From Marinobacter sp. (GTDB lineage: Bacteria; Pseudomonadota; Gammaproteobacteria; Pseudomonadales; Oleiphilaceae): a DNA stretch of 64,000 bases. The stretch is taken from contig JAGYIS010000006.1 of NCBI GenBank assembly GCA_018402255.1, positions 1 to 64,000 on the forward strand, written 5' to 3'. Both the position numbers and the translations under genes were made by a program. This document shows, one piece after another, positions 55,663-64,000 of this stretch (within the stretch, counting starts at the first letter, position 1; every line of letters begins with the position of its first letter). The notes beneath the pieces are model-generated. The model ran no database searches, was not told where the DNA came from, and was given only the letters and a program-made list of their open reading frames with translations.

Positions 55663-56329
55663 CAATTCCTCCCCCTTGGCATCTAAAGATGCAGCGTGGG
55701 CCACGATCAGCAGCCACTCACGGTGCAATAGCAAAAAGCTGCGTTAAGCTGCAGTTTTATTGTGAATACATCAGCCGGTAAAACGCTGATTGGAACTAAT
55801 TAGTTAGTGTTCCCAAAGCATAGAACAGCTTTCGTATTTTTCCTGCCCGGGAACCGGCCAGCTACAGAGCTTTTGACCCCAAACCGACCCAAAACTTTCA
55901 TTTGACGTCAGATGAAATCGTACTTCTTACGAAACTTTCGTATTTTTACTACAAAAACACCTAAAAACACAAACAAACAGGCGTTTGAATGTTGCAAACC
56001 TGGCTTTATGTACCTTTAGTTACGTAATAATGGCAATTTACCCTCATGAAAACAATCAGACTCCGACCAATGTCTGCACCCCACCAGACTACAAACACTT
56101 TGCACAGCTAAACAATTTTAATAGCTTTATTTGAGCGATCATAAGTACTTTTAGCGATAGATCACGACTTTTACGCGACTTTTTAGCTACAAGTACATCC
56201 TGCAGGCATCAACTATTAATTAGACCTGAAAATGAATTTCGATTTATGTATACTTGCTGCCCGTTTTTTAACCAGTAAGGCAGGGACAGCACCCTCCTTG
56301 TATTTTTGGCACCCAATAGAGGGCGATCT
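55663..56329. other. AT-rich divergent regulatory region between aceE and kamA
   Basis: A 667-base gene-free gap, clearly more AT-rich than its neighbours. It holds a perfect 12-base palindrome AACTAATTAGTT (55794-55805), a 22-base near-perfect palindrome centred on TGACGTCA (55896-55917, one mismatched pair), a perfect 15-base palindrome TACGAAACTTTCGTA (55928-55942) and a 13-base direct repeat CTTTCGTATTTTT (55829-55841 and 55935-55947), 106 bases apart. The second half, about 55950-56200, is low-complexity AT sequence. I find no small ORF of merit in it. Confidence 0.7.
55896..55917. promoter_or_regulatory. Candidate operator, TGACGTCA-centred palindrome
   Basis: TTTCATTTGACGTCAGATGAAA reads almost the same on both strands; only one base pair (T/G next to TGACGTCA) breaks symmetry. 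It is 234 bases upstream of the aceE start, so it may serve aceE, the radical SAM gene or both. The regulator is unknown. Confidence 0.5.
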
Positions 56330-57694
56330 ATGAACTCCATCGTCACCTTTCCGAACCGCATTCCGGTGCAGGAATTCGAAGAACGCCGGTTCAAGGTTTT
56401 TACTGACCGCCAGCTCGACAAAATAGAAGCCATCCAGAGCCTCCCCGAAGCGACTCTGTTTGAAATGAAAGTGGTGGCCAGCGTGCTGCCGTTCCGGGTC
56501 AACGAGTATGTGATCAATGAACTGATCAACTGGGACAAGGTACCGAACGATCCCATCTATCAGCTGGTGTTCCCTCAGAAGGGCATGCTCAAGGACGAAC
56601 ATTACGAGCAGATGGCGAAGCTGCATCGCGACGGTGCAGACAAGAAAGACATCCAGGCCGCCGCCAAGATCATCCGGGACGAACTGAACCCGCACCCGGC
56701 CGGCCAGATGGAAATGAACATGCCGGAGCTGGACGGCGAAGTGCTGGATGGCGTGCAGCACAAGTATCGCGAGACCGTGCTGTTCTTCCCGGCCCAGGGC
56801 CAGACCTGCCACTCCTATTGCACCTTCTGCTTCCGCTGGGCACAGTTTGTCGGCGACAAAGACCTCAAGATGTCCAGCACCGAAGCCGAGAAGCTGCACG
56901 GGTATCTGCAGGAACACACCGAAGTGACCGACCTGCTGGTGACCGGTGGCGACCCCATGGTGATGAAGACCAAGAACCTGGTTCAGTACCTGGAGCCGCT
57001 GCTGCAGCCGGAGTTTGATCACATCCAGACCATCCGCATCGGCACCAAGGCCCTGACCTTCTGGCCCTACCGTTTTGTCACCGACAAAGACGCGGACGAG
57101 CTGATTGAACTGTTCGCCAAGCTGGTTGATGCCGGCAAACATGTGGCCATCATGGCGCACTACAACCACTGGCAGGAAATCACCACCGACATTGCGGAAG
57201 AAGCCATTCGTCGCATTCGCGCAACCGGTGCTGAAATCCGCGCCCAAGGCCCACTGATCAAGCATGTGAATGACAACGCCGACGACTGGGCCAAGCTGTG
57301 GAAGAAAGAAGTACAGCTCGGCATCATCCCCTACTACATGTTTGTAGAGCGGGACACCGGCGCCAAGAACTACTTTGAAGTGCCCCTGGCAGAGGCTTTC
57401 CGAATCTACCGTGAAGCCATGAAAAAGGTCAGCGGCCTGGCCCGCACCGCTCGAGGCCCCAGCATGAGCGCCGGCCCCGGCAAGGTGGAAGTACAGGGCA
57501 TTGCCGAAATCCAGGGCGAGAAAGTGTTCGTCTTGCGCTTCCTGCAAGGCCGCAACCCGGACTGGGTGCAGCGCCCGTTCTTCGCCAAGTACAGCGAAAC
57601 CGCCACCTGGCTGCATGAGCTGGAACCCGCCTTCGGAGAAGAGAAGTTCTTCTTTGAGGATGAGTATGAAGACATGCGGCGAGGGAATGGCTGA
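56330..57694 (+). CDS. KamA-family radical SAM protein (lysine 2,3-aminomutase-like)
   Basis: A 454-residue radical SAM enzyme. The SAM cluster Cys residues are CHSYCTFC (about Cys160, 164, 167), followed by LLVTGGDPMVMKTKNLVQYLEPL, the SAM-binding strand. The PLP-binding Lys is probably in SMSAGPGKVEVQG near 385, analogous to PGGGGK in lysine 2,3-aminomutases. Length fits the clostridial-type enzyme more than the short EpmB. ATG 56330 is preferred to 56306. No acetyltransferase or EF-P gene is beside it, so a beta-lysine role is unproven. Confidence 0.85.
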   Translation: MNSIVTFPNRIPVQEFEERRFKVFTDRQLDKIEAIQSLPEATLFEMKVVASVLPFRVNEYVINELINWDKVPNDPIYQLVFPQKGMLKDEHYEQMAKLHRDGADKKDIQAAAKIIRDELNPHPAGQMEMNMPELDGEVLDGVQHKYRETVLFFPAQGQTCHSYCTFCFRWAQFVGDKDLKMSSTEAEKLHGYLQEHTEVTDLLVTGGDPMVMKTKNLVQYLEPLLQPEFDHIQTIRIGTKALTFWPYRFVTDKDADELIELFAKLVDAGKHVAIMAHYNHWQEITTDIAEEAIRRIRATGAEIRAQGPLIKHVNDNADDWAKLWKKEVQLGIIPYYMFVERDTGAKNYFEVPLAEAFRIYREAMKKVSGLARTARGPSMSAGPGKVEVQGIAEIQGEKVFVLRFLQGRNPDWVQRPFFAKYSETATWLHELEPAFGEEKFFFEDEYEDMRRGNG

Positions 57695-57750
57695 CCGGTC
57701 AGTAGGCGCTCATAGGTGCAGCTCCGGCTGCCCCGGGCCGGCTACACTCG

Positions 57751-57778
57751 AAAGACGCTGCGACTGCAGCGTCTTTTA
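57751..57778 (+). terminator. Terminator of the kamA-like gene
   Basis: AAAGACGCTGC-GACT-GCAGCGTCTTT then T and ACATTTCTTT; an 11-bp stem 57 bases after the stop. Confidence 0.9.
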
Positions 57779-58032
57779 CATTTCTTTACATAAAAGTTGA
57801 GAATGCAGTAATTTCCAAAAGAAAGCGCCTCAATAGAACAAAATCAACAATATAGATACGACTACCCCCCCTCCCCGATTAACCAACATAGCAATCACCG
57901 GAGCGTCAGCGCCGCCGACTTACCTCAGATGGGGTATGCCTACACGTTACGGATTATTTAGCTTCTTAATGCAATGACTGCAAATCCGACACGATAGCAT
58001 TAGCACCAATTTTAACCCTGAAGGACATTCCG
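57779..58032 (+). other. Intergenic region upstream of the repeat lipoprotein
   Basis: Together with the terminator this makes a 338-base gap without a gene. It contains an AT-rich part, a C-rich run near 57866-57878 and the ribosome site GAAGGA before 58033. No clear promoter boxes, palindromes or ORFs stand out. Confidence 0.6.
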
Positions 58033-60003
58033 ATGAAGGTAAAACTAACGCTTCTGGCGTTGACGGTTGCGCTGTACGGATGCAGCGACAGCTCTTCCTC
58101 CCGAGCCCCGGAGGGCCCCGCAACATCCAATGTCAGCGGGGCAGTTACCAAAGGGCCGGTCGCGGGAGCAACCGTTAACGTCTTTGTCATGGATGAATCC
58201 GGGCAGGCCAGCGGTGAGCCAGTCGCCGGTCCGATTGTAACAGGCGGCAATGGAGACTGGTCGGTGGAAGTTCCGGACAATATAGCCCGCCCCCTGCTGG
58301 TGGTCGCAACCGGCGGCAGCTACACGGATGAAGCCACTGGAGGCAGTGTCGATGTGGGTGAGCGAAGCCTCAGCTCATTCCTGGCGGACGGCGCGACGAC
58401 GTCATCCATAAGCCCTGCATCTGAAGTCGTCGTAAGGGCCGCACGCCGTTACCTCTCCAGTAACCCGGGCTCGTCTGTCAGCGAGGGCGTAGACAGCGGC
58501 CGCCGTACTCTGCAATCGTCTCTCGGCGCAAGCTTTGACCCCCTGACCGTGATCCCTAACCCCAGAGGAAGTGATACCGAGTCACGCCAGTACGCCGCGC
58601 TCCTTGGCGGCCTGTCGACCCTGACCAATAACCAGACCCCGAGTGCAGACCCGCTGGACGCGGCACTGGCACTGGTGACGGATGCAAGCGACGGCGAGCT
58701 TGATGGTGAAGCTGACGGTCAACCGGTTGCTATTGGTGATTCCGGAGAAACGCTGCCCTCACTGAACGCGACCAATCTGACAGATGCCATCAACACCTAC
58801 ACCGCTGACCCGGAGAACGGGGATTTCGATGACATCACCACCTTCTCGGTGTCCAGCTCAGTCACCGCAGGCTCTGGAACGGTAACACCTGAATCGGTAT
58901 CGGTCTTTTCAGGGGCGGCCGTGACCTTCGACATCCTGCCGGCCACGGGACAGAATCTCGTCGGCACCCCACAGGGCTGCCCGGGTTCGCTTACCGACCT
59001 GACATTCACCACGGATCCGCTCGCGGCGGCCTGCACCCTGAGCGTCGCCTTCGAAACGGCCAACTACACCGTATCAGCTGTTGAAGTGACCGGTGGCACC
59101 ACGAATCCACAAAGCCAGACCGTTGCTTTCAATCAGACCGCATCCATGGAGTTCAATGCCGAAACCGGTTACGACCTGGTGTCAGCCACCGGCTGTGGCG
59201 GCTCACTCATTGGCGCCACCTACACCACCGGAGCGGTCACCGGCGACTGTACCGTTACCCCGGTATTTGAGCTGCAGCAGCAGACCGTCGCCATCAACAT
59301 CACCGGTAACGGCACAACCGATCCAGACACCCCTGTCTTAGTGGATTTTGGAGAGAAACTCGAAGTAACGCTGATTCCAGCGCAGGGCTTTGCTATCAGC
59401 GATGTAAGCACCAGCGATGGTGATGTCTGCCCAGGCACGCTCAATGACGATCTATTTACCATTGACAGGGTCAGTGCCGACTGCGAGCTGAACGTGACTT
59501 ACACCCCGGTGCTGTATACCGCCACGGTCTCGGTCTCCGGCCCCGGCAGCGCCACTCCGGCCAGCGCTGAGGGCACATTCGGTGACTCGGTTTCCTTCCA
59601 GCTGAATGCCGAAGAGGGCGCCGCCCTTGCGGACGCCAACGGCTGTAATGGAGCGCTCAGTGGCAACGTCTACACTACTGCCCCGCTGGACAGCAACTGT
59701 AACGTCACGGCGGAGTTCCGAACACTCTACACGGTGACCGCCACAGCGGGCGCCAACGGCTCCATCAGCCCGGGTTCGGTCACGGCGCTCGCGGGCGAGG
59801 CAAAGGAATTTACGGTCACCCCAGACAGCGACTATCAGATCGACACGGTCACGGGTTGTGGTGGCAGCCTCACTGGCAATCGCTACCTGACCGCGGCAAT
59901 TACCACCAATTGTGAGATCAACGCAACCTTCACCGAAATCGAGAGCGACCTCCCCACGGCTGAGTGGGATGCGTTTAACTGGGATGAAGCCAGCTGGCAG
60001 TGA
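58033..60003 (+). CDS. Large surface lipoprotein with repeated beta domains
   Basis: A 656-residue lipoprotein: lipobox ALYGC (Cys17), then a Ser-rich linker. Residues about 35-110 resemble a carboxypeptidase-regulatory-like fold (SGAVTKGPVAGATVNVFVMDE). From about 280, five repeats of roughly 65-75 residues each end in a GC-x-GSL ... T-x-x-I-x-x-x-C-x-(V/I)-x-x-x-F pattern, such as TGCGGSLIGATYTTGAVTGDC and VTGCGGSLTGNRYLTAAI; this looks like divergent InlB-type B-repeats with paired Cys. The C-terminus is an odd Trp-rich tail, EWDAFNWDEASWQ. Likely an exposed adhesion or binding protein. Followed 50 bases later by a second secreted-protein gene. Confidence 0.8.
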   Translation: MKVKLTLLALTVALYGCSDSSSSRAPEGPATSNVSGAVTKGPVAGATVNVFVMDESGQASGEPVAGPIVTGGNGDWSVEVPDNIARPLLVVATGGSYTDEATGGSVDVGERSLSSFLADGATTSSISPASEVVVRAARRYLSSNPGSSVSEGVDSGRRTLQSSLGASFDPLTVIPNPRGSDTESRQYAALLGGLSTLTNNQTPSADPLDAALALVTDASDGELDGEADGQPVAIGDSGETLPSLNATNLTDAINTYTADPENGDFDDITTFSVSSSVTAGSGTVTPESVSVFSGAAVTFDILPATGQNLVGTPQGCPGSLTDLTFTTDPLAAACTLSVAFETANYTVSAVEVTGGTTNPQSQTVAFNQTASMEFNAETGYDLVSATGCGGSLIGATYTTGAVTGDCTVTPVFELQQQTVAINITGNGTTDPDTPVLVDFGEKLEVTLIPAQGFAISDVSTSDGDVCPGTLNDDLFTIDRVSADCELNVTYTPVLYTATVSVSGPGSATPASAEGTFGDSVSFQLNAEEGAALADANGCNGALSGNVYTTAPLDSNCNVTAEFRTLYTVTATAGANGSISPGSVTALAGEAKEFTVTPDSDYQIDTVTGCGGSLTGNRYLTAAITTNCEINATFTEIESDLPTAEWDAFNWDEASWQ

Positions 60004-60053
60004 GGCCATTGGCAAACATTTGACAGAACATCAAGAAATACGAGGAATTAACC

Positions 60054-60725
60054 ATGAAAAAATTCATTATCGCAGGCCTCACCGCAGCCATGGTCAGCAC
60101 GGCAGCTATGGCCGAAGTCACCGGTTACACACCCGCGATTTCTGGTGAGGCGGCAACAGCCGCCGCCATCAACGCCAACTTTGACGCGCTGATCGGCACC
60201 ATCAACCAGAACAGCGCACGCCTGGATGCTCTGGAGAGCTATGATATTTCAGGGAAGACTTACAACTACAAGGAAATTTCGTTCATCAACGCTGCTGAAA
60301 CCTACGGATCCATCGACAGTGAGCCAGGCGGAACCACCAGCCCCAGGGCTGCTGGTTTTGTCAGGCTGGGCATTCTTACCGTGAATGGCACTCTCGCCTT
60401 CAACGCCGACAGGAGCGTAGGTGTAACCATCAGCGAACGTGAAGTGGAGATGTTCGTGAACCCTGCCAGTGACATTGGCCTGGTTGAAAACGGCACCTTC
60501 TCAGAAACCGCAACCTGGACGCAGACTGGCAGCACCGTAACCGCAACCTTCCCGGATGGCTTTAGCCTTGATTTCCAGGTTTCGAAAGGCGCCAACACTA
60601 TAACTGCAATGATCGAGAACGAGACGGAACTGGAGGATACCCAGACCGATCCCGACTTCGGAACCTACCGCCTCTTCAGCACCGAGGCCGCACTGTCGGT
60701 CGGCATTTTGATCGAAGAAGAGTGA
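60054..60725 (+). CDS. Secreted protein, unknown
   Basis: A 223-residue protein with a clear signal peptide (FIIAGLTAAMVSTAAMA, cleavage before EVTGY). A short heptad-like segment (INANFDALIGTINQNSARLDALE) suggests a coiled coil, and the remainder is predicted beta-rich (TYNYKEISFINAAETYGS, GFSLDFQVSKGANTITAM). The AAAINANFDAL motif occurs in many exported proteins next to lipoproteins of this kind, in my experience, but I know no function. GAGGAA precedes ATG 60054. Probably co-transcribed with the lipoprotein. Confidence 0.75.
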   Translation: MKKFIIAGLTAAMVSTAAMAEVTGYTPAISGEAATAAAINANFDALIGTINQNSARLDALESYDISGKTYNYKEISFINAAETYGSIDSEPGGTTSPRAAGFVRLGILTVNGTLAFNADRSVGVTISEREVEMFVNPASDIGLVENGTFSETATWTQTGSTVTATFPDGFSLDFQVSKGANTITAMIENETELEDTQTDPDFGTYRLFSTEAALSVGILIEEE

Positions 60726-60733
60726 CTCAAGCC

Positions 60734-60768
60734 CTGGGTGCCGAGCTCTCTGTACGGCACCCAGCTTT
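60734..60768 (+). terminator. Terminator after the secreted-protein gene
   Basis: CTGGGTGCCG (60734-60743) pairs with CGGCACCCAG (60755-60764), followed by CTTTAT. Starts nine bases after the stop. Confidence 0.8.
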
Positions 60769-60960
60769 ATAGCTCTGTTGAACCACCTGTCAGAATCTGC
60801 ACCCTGATCTGCACAAACTGCAACTACCCCTTCGGCCCCCGCTACGCCGGGCCCATTATGCCGCACCCATCGACAGGGTTACCCTGTGAACTGGCTAACG
60901 CTCCCGCCCTGTGCTTAACTCCAAACCTGATATGTACAAAAAAACAACAGGAGCTGCGTT

Positions 60961-62094
60961 TTGCGACACCTATGGACAACAGCCCCACAACTGTTGGACG
61001 AGCTCTATGAACAAACAACCACTCAGGGACAGTGGCCTCAGTTTTTGAGCCGCCTGGCCGGGGTGTTTGGTTCCGAAACTGCAACGCTCCGGCTGACCGA
61101 CCTGCATGATCCACTGGTGTACCAATCCCACACCACGGGGTTCCACCAGGCAACCAATCAGTACTATGAAAACCAGGCCGTAGACCGAGATCCTTTCCGG
61201 GATGCACTGGCCAGCGCAGATCTGGGCAAGGTGCTCACCTCTGACCAGATCATCAGCGACCAACACTTCAGCGCATCGCACCACTATCAGTTCGTGTTCC
61301 GGCCAAACGGCAACTTTTACGCCATGGGTACCCAATTCGACCGGCATGACGGTCAGGGGCTACATATCGGTATTCATCGCCCGCACAGGAAGGGGCCCTA
61401 TTCAGCGGCAGAAGCGGCATTACTGGAACAGTTCAGCCCGCATTTCCGGCGGGTAGCCAGATTGTCCAGACTTTTCGGAGATCTTAACCAGGCGCTGGAG
61501 CAATCACGGGCCGCGATGGACCACCTCGCCTTCGGTGCCTGGTACATGGACGCAAAACTCAACATTCAGTGGATGAACAAGACCGCCGAGGAGGTCTTTG
61601 CCTCCCGAAGTTTTAGGCTCGAACTTCGAGGTAATCATCTTACCGTTAATGCCCCACAGTCCGCACAAGCGATACGGAAGCTGGCAAAGAGCCTTGTTGA
61701 GCGAAAGGCCAGCTCTGAAACGGTTCGGCTGGGGGCAACCGGGGCCTCTCTGCTAATGACTCTGGCAACCCCAGCCCCAAGTTCCCACTATCACGCTACC
61801 CGCTCAAATGGCACCGGCATCCTGTGCTTCCTGCTGGACCCAAACCAGCCGAACCCCGTCAACCAGAGACATCTCAAGACCCTCTATCTGCTTACGCCCG
61901 CAGAACTGCGGCTGGTTTCATTGCTGGTGCAGGGCCTCGATGTTGGTGAATCCAGTGCCGCGCTGGAAATCTCTCCACACACCGCCAGAACCCAGCTCAA
62001 ATCTATCATGCAGAAAACCGGCGTTAACAGTCAGGCAAACCTCCAACGCAAACTCCTGATCTGCAGCCACCTGTTGCGAACCACCCATGATTGA
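60961..62094 (+). CDS. LuxR-family transcriptional regulator
   Basis: A 377-residue regulator. The C-terminal helix-turn-helix is of LuxR type (LTPAELRLVSLLVQGLDVGESSAALEISPHTARTQLKSIMQKTGVNSQANLQRKLL). The large N-terminal part (about 300 residues) lacks an obvious autoinducer or receiver domain; a PAS-like segment near 180-260 is possible (AFGAWYMDAKLNIQWMNKTAEEVF). The start is TTG 60961, with AGGAG seven bases upstream and no early ATG. It overlaps the following hydrolase gene by eight bases, so they are co-translated. Confidence 0.82.
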   Translation: MRHLWTTAPQLLDELYEQTTTQGQWPQFLSRLAGVFGSETATLRLTDLHDPLVYQSHTTGFHQATNQYYENQAVDRDPFRDALASADLGKVLTSDQIISDQHFSASHHYQFVFRPNGNFYAMGTQFDRHDGQGLHIGIHRPHRKGPYSAAEAALLEQFSPHFRRVARLSRLFGDLNQALEQSRAAMDHLAFGAWYMDAKLNIQWMNKTAEEVFASRSFRLELRGNHLTVNAPQSAQAIRKLAKSLVERKASSETVRLGATGASLLMTLATPAPSSHYHATRSNGTGILCFLLDPNQPNPVNQRHLKTLYLLTPAELRLVSLLVQGLDVGESSAALEISPHTARTQLKSIMQKTGVNSQANLQRKLLICSHLLRTTHD

Positions 62095-62920
62095 ACGAAC
62101 CCTTACTCTCCGGGATGGCCGGCAGCTGACTTTTGCTGAGATCGGAGTTGGCCCCACCTGGCTTCATTGTCATGGCATACCCGGCTCCCGACACGAGCTC
62201 AGCCACCTGGAGTACCAGCTTACAAACCAGGGCTTACGTATCATTATTCCCGACAGACCCGGCTATGGGAAAAGCACCATTTGCCAGGACTATTCCTTTA
62301 AACGACATACCGAAGACCTTGCCGAACTGGCTGACCATCTGCGCCTCCGGCATTTCAGCCTGTCAGGTTTTTCCGGTGGTGGTGTATTTGCCCTGACCAC
62401 AGCCGCTGTACTCGGCACCCGGGTTACCGAAATACGCCTGGCGGCGACGCCAGCCGTGCCACTTATGCCCTCAGGTTGCATGCATGCCGCTGAACTGACC
62501 ACGAACGCATGGCGGTCGGCCATGGAAGACAGAAGCAGACTGGCAAGCGAACTGACCCCACTTTGTGAAGACGCCAAGGGCATGTCAGCGGCTCTGCGGC
62601 AGTCATCTGGCGAGCCGGATGCGACCTACCTGGCAGCGCCCGCCGTTCGCCCGTACTTTGAGCAAAGCACCGTAACCGCACTATCCCAAGGTGCAACCAC
62701 TGCAGCCGCCGCCCTCGCCCGGGACACCGCCCTGATGGTTCACGACTGGGGAAACGGCGTCGCCGACCTGGATCAACCCATACAGCTGCTACACGGCACC
62801 CAGGACCAGCTTGTGCACCTTCCACATCAGGAGGCGTTGGCGAACTACCTGCCCAACGCCAAAACCCGAATCATCCCCGAAACCGGCCACTATGGGTTGC
62901 TCAAGGAGATCTGGCGTTAA
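62087..62920 (+). CDS. Alpha/beta hydrolase
   Basis: A 277-residue enzyme: oxyanion HCHGIPGSRHELSHLE near 28, nucleophile elbow SGFSGGGVFALTTA near 95, Asp in LLHGTQDQLVHLP and His in IPETGHYGLLKEIW close to the end. An ATG at 62087 overlaps the regulator. Such pairs could process a ligand sensed by the regulator. Ester, lactone and epoxide substrates are all possible. Confidence 0.87.
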   Translation: MIERTLTLRDGRQLTFAEIGVGPTWLHCHGIPGSRHELSHLEYQLTNQGLRIIIPDRPGYGKSTICQDYSFKRHTEDLAELADHLRLRHFSLSGFSGGGVFALTTAAVLGTRVTEIRLAATPAVPLMPSGCMHAAELTTNAWRSAMEDRSRLASELTPLCEDAKGMSAALRQSSGEPDATYLAAPAVRPYFEQSTVTALSQGATTAAAALARDTALMVHDWGNGVADLDQPIQLLHGTQDQLVHLPHQEALANYLPNAKTRIIPETGHYGLLKEIWR

Positions 62921-62984
62921 TGTAAAGCCAAATACCCCTTTTGCCTATTGACTTGTCAAAAATAAAGCAATCCAAAACATTATA

Positions 62985-63021
62985 TTTTACAGCAATTTAC
63001 ACTTATAAAATTGCTGTAAAA
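62985..63021. other. Long AT-rich hairpin
   Basis: TTTTACAGCAATTT (62985-62998) and AAATTGCTGTAAAA (63008-63021) form a perfect 14-bp stem with a 9-base loop, downstream of the hydrolase gene. It has no T tract; T residues of the left arm make it look similar on both strands. Confidence 0.75.
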
Positions 63022-63034
63022 CCATTAACAGCCT

Positions 63035-63082
63035 AACGTTTCCTGTAGCCCAATTATACGTAATCGGGCTACAGGAAACGTT
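63035..63082. other. Second long hairpin, bulged inner stem
   Basis: AACGTTTCCTGTAGCCC (63035-63051) pairs perfectly with GGGCTACAGGAAACGTT (63066-63082), a 17-bp stem. After one A/C mismatch the loop continues as ATTA-TACG-TAAT, a further 4 bp with a tetraloop. It begins 13 bases after the first hairpin. No poly-T. Confidence 0.85.
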
Positions 63083-63189
63083 GCCCAGGGATGATCCAGA
63101 CTACTCGCCATCACCCCGGCCGATGTTCCTGTTTCCCCGGCACTGGATTGCAGTGCCGGGCTCAAAAACTAATGACAACGGAAACAGTG

Positions 63190-64000
63190 ATGTTCAAAAA
63201 AAATACTTTGCTACGCGCTTTGATTGCTGCAGGACTGACAACGGGTTTGGCTGCTTGTGGTGGCGGATCTTCTTCTGGCGGCAGCGCCGCCGATCAACCC
63301 CCAGGTGGTGAAAATCCGCCAGCAGGGGCGGAATTGACAGGCCAGTTTGTCGACAGTCCTGTCGGAGGACTCGAGTACCTTCGTTCGAACAAGGGCTCTG
63401 AGGTCTACCTGACCAACGACAACGGCGAGTTCATCTATCAGGACGGCGAAACGGTCACCTTTAAAATCGGCCAACTGACCCTTGGCTCAACCCAGGGTGG
63501 CGCCGTCGTCTCACCGCGCAATCTCGCATCGGAAGCCGGCGCCATTAACGTTGCCCGCGTGCTTCAAACACTTGACGAAGATGGTGATCCTACCAACGGT
63601 ATTACTATTTCCGCAGATGTCAGAAGCAAAGCGGCCAAGGCGACTACCCCAAGAAATATCGCTGAAACTGCTAACCTGGACACTATCGAAGCCGAGATCA
63701 CAGGCCTGGCGTCTGACGCCGGCACATCGCTTGTGTCTGCAGACGAAGCTGAAGCTCACCTCGATGAAACACTGACAAGCATCTCTGGTTCAGATGTAAC
63801 AAGCTGCTCAGACGACGGGGCCGAACAACTCGCTGTCAGTGACTTTCATGACCTCACAATCGGCATGATCGCTGATGACGAAACCCTGTTGTTCCAATTC
63901 AATTCCGACAACACCTTCACCGAATACAACAGCGGTGATGACGAGTCTATCGGTGCGGTTACCTGGGATGGTAACTGGGCATTCGAACGAACAACTCAGC
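63190..64000 (+). CDS. Secreted lipoprotein, cut by window end
   Basis: The frame is open from ATG 63190 to the last base (at least 270 codons). It starts MFKKNTLLRALIAAGLTTGL with lipobox LAAC (Cys23), then a Gly/Ser/Pro-rich linker. An N-terminal segment (LTGQFVDSPVGGLEYLR, VYLTNDNGEFIYQDGETVTFKIGQLTLG) resembles small beta domains found at the start of surface lipoproteins. The later part is acidic (LFQFNSDNTFTEYN). Unrelated in sequence to the lipoprotein at 58 kb, but similar in general layout. No specific function. Confidence 0.8.
   Translation, partial: MFKKNTLLRALIAAGLTTGLAACGGGSSSGGSAADQPPGGENPPAGAELTGQFVDSPVGGLEYLRSNKGSEVYLTNDNGEFIYQDGETVTFKIGQLTLGSTQGGAVVSPRNLASEAGAINVARVLQTLDEDGDPTNGITISADVRSKAAKATTPRNIAETANLDTIEAEITGLASDAGTSLVSADEAEAHLDETLTSISGSDVTSCSDDGAEQLAVSDFHDLTIGMIADDETLLFQFNSDNTFTEYNSGDDESIGAVTWDGNWAFERTTQ

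Overview
The window reads as a chromosomal stretch of a free-living, probably marine, gammaproteobacterium. Overall gene content and order, including the Pseudomonas-style aru arginine pathway, the glcDEF block, the divergent hiuH/hprRS pair and hscC with its J-like partner, fit a Marinobacter-like or Pseudomonas-related genome. The genus is an inference from recall, not a measured result. Most of the window is compact metabolic and transport DNA. I see no prophage, integrase, transposase or CRISPR array.

Layout. 1-5.7 kb: the end of a tRNA-Phe gene, then a TetR-controlled oxidation cluster (SDR, ferritin-like diiron protein, Baeyer-Villiger-type flavin monooxygenase) facing a sodium/solute symporter under a TPP riboswitch. 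5.8-8.5 kb: hydroxyisourate hydrolase divergent from an HprRS-type two-component system. 8.5-13.7 kb: an esterase, an HscC-type Hsp70 with a J-like/RDD membrane partner, an orphan ParA-type ATPase, a small arfA-like gene ending in a long hairpin, and a LysE exporter. 13.8-18.4 kb: a lipoprotein penicillin/AHL-type acylase divergent from a membrane-anchored AraC regulator, and an Nmad3-like protein. 18.5-25.6 kb: a Fur-boxed siderophore uptake region with two binding proteins, two permeases, an ATPase, a LysR regulator and an MFS exporter.

25.7-46.7 kb: glcFED glycolate oxidase with a GntR/FadR-type regulator and two matching operators; then a basic amino-acid ABC transporter, astE, an RND efflux pair with its TetR regulator, and the aruCFGDB block for arginine succinyltransferase catabolism. 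Together the transporter, aruCFGDB and astE form a full arginine/ornithine uptake and degradation route, interrupted by the efflux genes. Two copies of a structured palindromic repeat lie in this section. 46.8-57.7 kb: an exonuclease/GIY-YIG fusion, a porin, a possible sigma-54-driven 36-residue peptide, an old yellow enzyme homologue, aceF and aceE of pyruvate dehydrogenase, and a KamA-family radical SAM enzyme across a palindrome-rich AT-rich gap. 57.8-64 kb: two secreted proteins, a LuxR-type regulator translationally coupled to an alpha/beta hydrolase, paired hairpins, and a lipoprotein cut off by the window end.

Six otherwise intact conserved genes each carry one single-base frameshift (near 4485, 6114, 7435, 21620, 33600 and 43883). 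Several lie in short homopolymers, which suggests sequencing or assembly errors more than true gene decay.
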